Notes under the pieces: generated by a model
The model's database searches: none
The model's input: the letters and a program-made list of their open reading frames with translations, nothing else
Told to the model about the DNA's origin: nothing
Assembly: GCA_938092135.1 (NCBI GenBank)
Contig: CALLJL010000001.1
Span: 88,506 to 152,505, forward strand
Reading direction: 5' to 3'
DNA length: 64,000 nucleotides
DNA from: an uncultured bacterium
GTDB taxonomy: Bacteria > Acidobacteriota > Aminicenantia > Aminicenantales > CALLJL01
Position numbers and translations under genes: made by a program
Part shown: positions 60,047 through 64,000 of the stretch, piece by piece
Layout of the letters: every line of letters starts with the position of its first letter
Numbering within the stretch: the first letter of the stretch is position 1

Positions 60047-61337
60047 TGCCTAAAACCCTTTCAAAAATGAAATCAATTTTTTCCAGATAGGGATCTAATT
60101 GAAAGCAGGCTTCAATTTCATCAAGAGAAAGCCTTTCGCGAATACTCCTTTCTTCAAGGACAAGCTCTTTAAAGTTCAATTTTTCCTCAAGACAACGAAG
60201 GCTAAGTTTTTGGACGATTTCATAGGCTTCCTCGCGGCTCATCCCTTTTTGAGTGAGGGCCAGCATGACGGCCTGGGAGAAGACAAGGCCATGGGTAAGA
60301 AAGACATTGCTGGCCATTCTCTCCTTATTGACTTTCCAATGGCTAACCAGGTCGGTCATTTCATTTAAAATAAAATCAGTAAGAGTGAAGGCTTCAGGAA
60401 AAATAATCCTTTCAGCTGAAGAATGGGATATATCTCGTTCATGCCAGAGAGGAATATTTTCTAAAGCGGTCAGAAGATATGAGCGAATAACTCGAGCCAG
60501 TCCAGAAATTCGTTCTGCCCGAACAGGATTTTTCTTATGAGGCATTGATGATGAACCTTTTTGACCGGCGGTAAAGGGTTCCTCAAGTTCTTGAACTTCT
60601 GTTCTCTGCAAGTGCCTAATTTCCAAGGCTATTTTTTCCAGTGAAGTAGCTATAAGGGCTAAGATAAAAAGAATTTCAGCATGGCGGTCCCGCTGCAGGA
60701 CCTGATTTGAAACTCTGGCCGGGATAAGACCAAGCTTATTAAGGGCGATTTCCTCGACCCGAGGATCTAGATGAATATAGGTACCCACCGAACCGGAAAT
60801 TCGTCCTACCCCAATTATTTTCCGGGCCTGATTAAGGCGCTCTAGATGGCGCCCCAACTCATCATACCAAATAAGGAGTTTAACCCCAAAAGTAATTGGT
60901 TCGGCATGAACACCATGGGTTCGGCCAGCGATAATTGTTTTTTTATGTTCAATCGCCTGATTTTTGATTACCTCCCGCAGCTTTTTTGTTTTTTCAGCAA
61001 TTAGGTCAAGGGATTCCACCAGCAGAAGGGATAGGGCAGTATCGACAACATCATAGGAAGTTAAGCCAAGATGGATGTAGCGAGAATCCTCACCGACGTA
61101 TTCAGCCACATTGGTTAAAAAAGCGATGACATCGTGTTTGACTATTTTTTCAATGGCCTCAATTCTTTCAACAGAGAAATTGGCGGTTTTTTTTATTTTC
61201 TCCAGAGAGGAAGGGGGTATTTTCCCAAGCTCGGCCCAGGCCTCGCATACGGCTAGCTCAACATCGAGCCATCGCCGAAATTTGTTTTCCTCTGACCAGA
61301 TCCGGGTCATTTCAGGAAGAGAATACCTTTTAATCAT
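60036..61337 (-). CDS. purB: Adenylosuccinate lyase
   Basis: MIKRYSLPEMTRIWSEENKF; GSSSMPHKKNPVRAERISGLAR. Confidence 0.95.
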   Translation of the reverse strand: MIKRYSLPEMTRIWSEENKFRRWLDVELAVCEAWAELGKIPPSSLEKIKKTANFSVERIEAIEKIVKHDVIAFLTNVAEYVGEDSRYIHLGLTSYDVVDTALSLLLVESLDLIAEKTKKLREVIKNQAIEHKKTIIAGRTHGVHAEPITFGVKLLIWYDELGRHLERLNQARKIIGVGRISGSVGTYIHLDPRVEEIALNKLGLIPARVSNQVLQRDRHAEILFILALIATSLEKIALEIRHLQRTEVQELEEPFTAGQKGSSSMPHKKNPVRAERISGLARVIRSYLLTALENIPLWHERDISHSSAERIIFPEAFTLTDFILNEMTDLVSHWKVNKERMASNVFLTHGLVFSQAVMLALTQKGMSREEAYEIVQKLSLRCLEEKLNFKELVLEERSIRERLSLDEIEACFQLDPYLEKIDFIFERVLGNES

Positions 61338-61513
61338 AGGCTCTCCTGAAATTCGCATCTTATCAGGAGATTCACGGGATGTCAACGAGAGGCGATTCAA
61401 CCAATGGTCGAAAAAACCGGCGAAATTGGCTGAATTTAAAAATAAAGAAACTAATTTTTTAATGCTTAAATTATTAAAAATGAAATAAAATACTAAGGAA
61501 AATAAGCAATTAA

Positions 61514-62113
61514 GTGTCTAAAATAATGAGTAGGAGAATGGATGAACCAGAAGAGAAGCGTCTTGTGGCTGAAGCCAAAGGAGGCAATCTGGATGCCTTT
61601 GGCTTTCTTGTTGAGCGCTATCAAAGCAGGTTGTATCAACTTGTCCGAAGGTTTATTAGGAATCATGAAGACGCTGATGATTTAATTCAGGAGACCTGGA
61701 TGCAGGCTTTCAAGGCTCTTCCTTCCTTTCGAGAAGAGGCCGATTTTTATACCTGGGTTTATCGAATTGCCTTTAATTTGACTATAAATTTCCTACGAAA
61801 GCAGAAGAAGGAGAAACATAAGGAGTCGTTCGAGGAATGGAAAAGAGGTAAGGGTAAAATTGCTGAAGATGATTTAATTATATCGGGAAAAGATCAGGAA
61901 TTTTTTCATCTGAGGGAAAAAATCGAAGAGGCCATCATGGCCCTCCCTCTTCCTTACAGAAGTACTCTTATTTTAGTTATTCAAGAAGGCCTCAATTACC
62001 GGCAGGTAGCCGAAATTCTGGGTTGTTCCGAAAATACGGTTGCCTGGCGAATGTTTAAGGCCCGTCAATGGTTGCAAAAAAAATTGAGGCCTTATTTGGT
62101 TGAAAAAAAATGA
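61514..62113 (+). CDS. RpoE-type (ECF) RNA polymerase sigma factor
   Basis: NHEDADDLIQETWMQAFKALPSF; LPLPYRSTLILVIQEGLNYRQVAEILGCSENTVAWRMFKARQWL. Confidence 0.9.
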   Translation: MSKIMSRRMDEPEEKRLVAEAKGGNLDAFGFLVERYQSRLYQLVRRFIRNHEDADDLIQETWMQAFKALPSFREEADFYTWVYRIAFNLTINFLRKQKKEKHKESFEEWKRGKGKIAEDDLIISGKDQEFFHLREKIEEAIMALPLPYRSTLILVIQEGLNYRQVAEILGCSENTVAWRMFKARQWLQKKLRPYLVEKK

Positions 62114-62679
62114 GCTGTAAAAAATACCGAAAAATCATGTCTCTTTACTATGATGGGGAAGTTTCGCCAGCCGATCGAGAGAAGTTGATGAAACATCTGA
62201 GTTGCTGTCATTCATGCCATTCTTATTTTGAAAATCTTAAAATCCTTCAGGATGGAATTGCTTCCTTCAAAACGGCTAAAGCTTCAGATGAATATAATCG
62301 GGAAATGGCAAGTCGGGTAGTCAGAAGGTTAGCATTCGAGCAGATCCAATCGCGGCCAGCCCGAAAAGAGAAATTTTTATGGGCTATGAAAAGGCGATGG
62401 CTTGTGGCTTTGCCTTCCTTTTTAATAATTATTTTAGCTCTTTTCCTTTTGTATCAGGTTGCAAAAAAACCTAGCTATTTAAATGAAACTCGCTATTATT
62501 ATCAGGAACCCTTCGAGCTAATTGAATTTAAGATGGCAGTTGATGATGAAGTTTTTCTGGCGCTCAATGATTTAATTGAACAGGAAATAATTGATTTAAT
62601 TTTAAGCGAAATCGATTATCATTCTTTTGTTGATTATTTTTATTTTTCTTTAGAAAGTCTTCAGGATGAAGAAAAATAA
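62110..62679 (+). CDS. Anti-sigma factor with zf-HC2 domain and one TM segment
   Basis: ATGA overlap with sigma gene; HLSCCHSC; TM segment ALPSFLIIILALFLLYQVA. Confidence 0.85.
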   Translation: MSCKKYRKIMSLYYDGEVSPADREKLMKHLSCCHSCHSYFENLKILQDGIASFKTAKASDEYNREMASRVVRRLAFEQIQSRPARKEKFLWAMKRRWLVALPSFLIIILALFLLYQVAKKPSYLNETRYYYQEPFELIEFKMAVDDEVFLALNDLIEQEIIDLILSEIDYHSFVDYFYFSLESLQDEEK

Positions 62680-62738
62680 AGTTTGTTGAGGGAAATTTTG
62701 GGGAGTCAACAGGAAAATGGTATTTAAAGGGGTCAAAA

Positions 62739-63326
62739 ATGAAAAATAAAAGGAAATTAGAGGGTATATCAATCGTTTTTTTTCTCGGTCTAGCCGTATT
62801 TTTTAGTCGCCAGGCTTTCGGCTGGCCTATGTGGGGGAAAGCAGATTTCTTCAATTCTAGCCAAGAAAGGCCTAAACCAAAAGAAATTATCCAGAGACAG
62901 GCTCGTTTCAGCGAAAACCTGACTTTGTTCAAGCTTTTGAGAATGACTAAAGCTCTTGATTTGACGGAAGAGCAGGCGGCTAAAATTTTCCCTCAAGCCA
63001 ATCGGGTTGAAAAAGAAAAAATGGAGCTTAACCGGCAGATTAATCAGGAGATCAGGGAACTCAGATTTCTTGTCTCAACTTCTCCAGTCGATGAAGCCAA
63101 AATTATAGAAAAAATAGAAAAAATAAAGAAAATCAGGGAATCTCTTCGCCTTAAAGACGCAGAATTTGAAGCTTTTCTTGAGAAAAATTTAACGACCGTG
63201 CAAAGGGGGAAATATATTTTGTTTAATCTTGATTTTGCTCAATTTTTAAGCCAGAACCTTGAAAGAATAAGGAATCAACCAAGGCAGCAGCTAAAAGCCC
63301 CAATTAAAAAAAGCCCTGAAAAATAG
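62739..63326 (+). CDS. Exported Spy/CpxP-like hypothetical protein
   Basis: Signal peptide; long charged helices (LTEEQAAKIFPQANRVEKEKMELNRQINQEIRELR). Confidence 0.55.
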   Translation: MKNKRKLEGISIVFFLGLAVFFSRQAFGWPMWGKADFFNSSQERPKPKEIIQRQARFSENLTLFKLLRMTKALDLTEEQAAKIFPQANRVEKEKMELNRQINQEIRELRFLVSTSPVDEAKIIEKIEKIKKIRESLRLKDAEFEAFLEKNLTTVQRGKYILFNLDFAQFLSQNLERIRNQPRQQLKAPIKKSPEK

Positions 63327-63335
63327 TCCTTTCTC

Positions 63336-63364
63336 TTGACAAGAAAGCTGGATTAAGGTAGGAT
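63336..63364 (+). promoter_or_regulatory. Sigma70-like promoter TTGACA-N17-TAGGAT upstream of tRNA-tuf cluster
   Basis: Consensus -35, 17-bp spacer, -10 4/6. Confidence 0.55.
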
Positions 63365-63452
63365 TTGGAAGTAAAGTTTTATTTTGTTTCCAAAATAATT
63401 TAAATTAAGCCATTAAATGGAATTTTTAAAAAAGAAATTTTATTTAAAAAAA

Positions 63453-63525
63453 GCCAGCGTAGCTCAGTTGGTAGAGCAGCTGATTTGTAATCAGCGGGTC
63501 GGGGGTTCGAATCCCTTCGCTGGCT
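63453..63525 (+). tRNA. tRNA-Thr(TGT)
   Basis: Cloverleaf with GCCAGCG/CGCTGGC acceptor, anticodon loop TTTGTAA, GGTTCGAATCC. Confidence 0.95.
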
Positions 63526-63557
63526 CAGTTTTAGGGTAGAAAATAATGATTTCCTTT

Positions 63558-63640
63558 GGGCAGGTACCAAAGTGGCCAAATGGGGCGGGCTGTAAACCCG
63601 CTGGGGAAACCCTTCGGAGGTTCGAATCCTTCCCTGCCCA
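63558..63640 (+). tRNA. tRNA-Tyr(GTA), long variable arm
   Basis: GGGCAGG/CCTGCCC acceptor, anticodon loop CTGTAAA. Confidence 0.95.
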
Positions 63641-63645
63641 CTGGA

Positions 63646-63717
63646 GCGGGAATAGCTCAGCGGTAGAGCATCGGCCTTCCAAGCCGTTGGTCGCGGGTTC
63701 GAATCCCGTTTCCCGCT
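63646..63717 (+). tRNA. tRNA-Gly(TCC)
   Basis: GCGGGAA/TTCCCGC acceptor, anticodon loop CTTCCAA. Confidence 0.95.
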
Positions 63718-63734
63718 CTCTGCTGAGTTTAGAT

Positions 63735-63807
<73 letters not shown>

Positions 63808-63861
63808 TAATATAAATCGCGTAAGCGGCATTACCCATCTTTCGAGAGGAGGCAAAGCGAA

Positions 63862-64000
63862 ATGGCGAAGCCGAAATTTGAGAGGCGGAAGCCCCATGTT
63901 AATGTGGGGACGATAGGGCATATTGATCATGGGAAGACGCTTTTGACGTCGGCGATAACGAAGGTTTTATCGACGAAGGGGTTGGCGGAGTTTAAGACCT
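63862..64000 (+). CDS. tuf: Elongation factor Tu (5' part, truncated by window end)
   Basis: [39 protein letters not shown] gaggaggc upstream. Confidence 0.95.
   Translation, partial: MAKPKFERRKPHVNVGTIGHIDHGKTLLTSAITKVLSTKGLAEFKT

Overview
The window is a ~64 kb bacterial chromosomal segment with diderm features (TolC, Omp85, porins). Gene content suggests an Acidobacteriota/Aminicenantes-like anaerobe, but that lineage is an inference and was not tested. From left to right it carries: a minimal SufC/SufB-like operon with DUF169, cupin, split half-permeases, thioredoxin and CcdA; ProC and a TauE/SafE permease; a decayed TPR gene; HdrA-N-like, FmdE-like and NifX/NifB-like genes on the minus strand; a 2446-aa ORF that looks like a TamB-TamA(Omp85) fusion; an OmpA-family gene; a DUF134/DUF5320 cluster; a BlaI-M56 peptidase-CusCBA-YHS metal efflux operon; an ArsR-permease cluster with two YlbF-like proteins with Cys-ending C-termini; 2-oxoacid:ferredoxin oxidoreductase; a Tat-exported molybdopterin oxidoreductase cluster with TorD and MobA/MobB; a probable glucosylglycerate pathway (GpgP/GpgS); a tandem-domain ThyX; TyrS; purine genes (purN, purL, purQ, purS, purB); an ECF sigma/anti-sigma operon; and a tRNA Thr-Tyr-Gly-Thr-tuf cluster. 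The most noteworthy items are the single-chain TamB-Omp85 fusion, a 20-bp palindrome shared by the DUF134 and NifX-like promoters, a BlaI-type operator lying exactly in the spacer of an apparently leaderless promoter, and the ArsR-cluster proteins with Cys-rich tails. No database searches were run; all family calls come from reading motifs in the translations.
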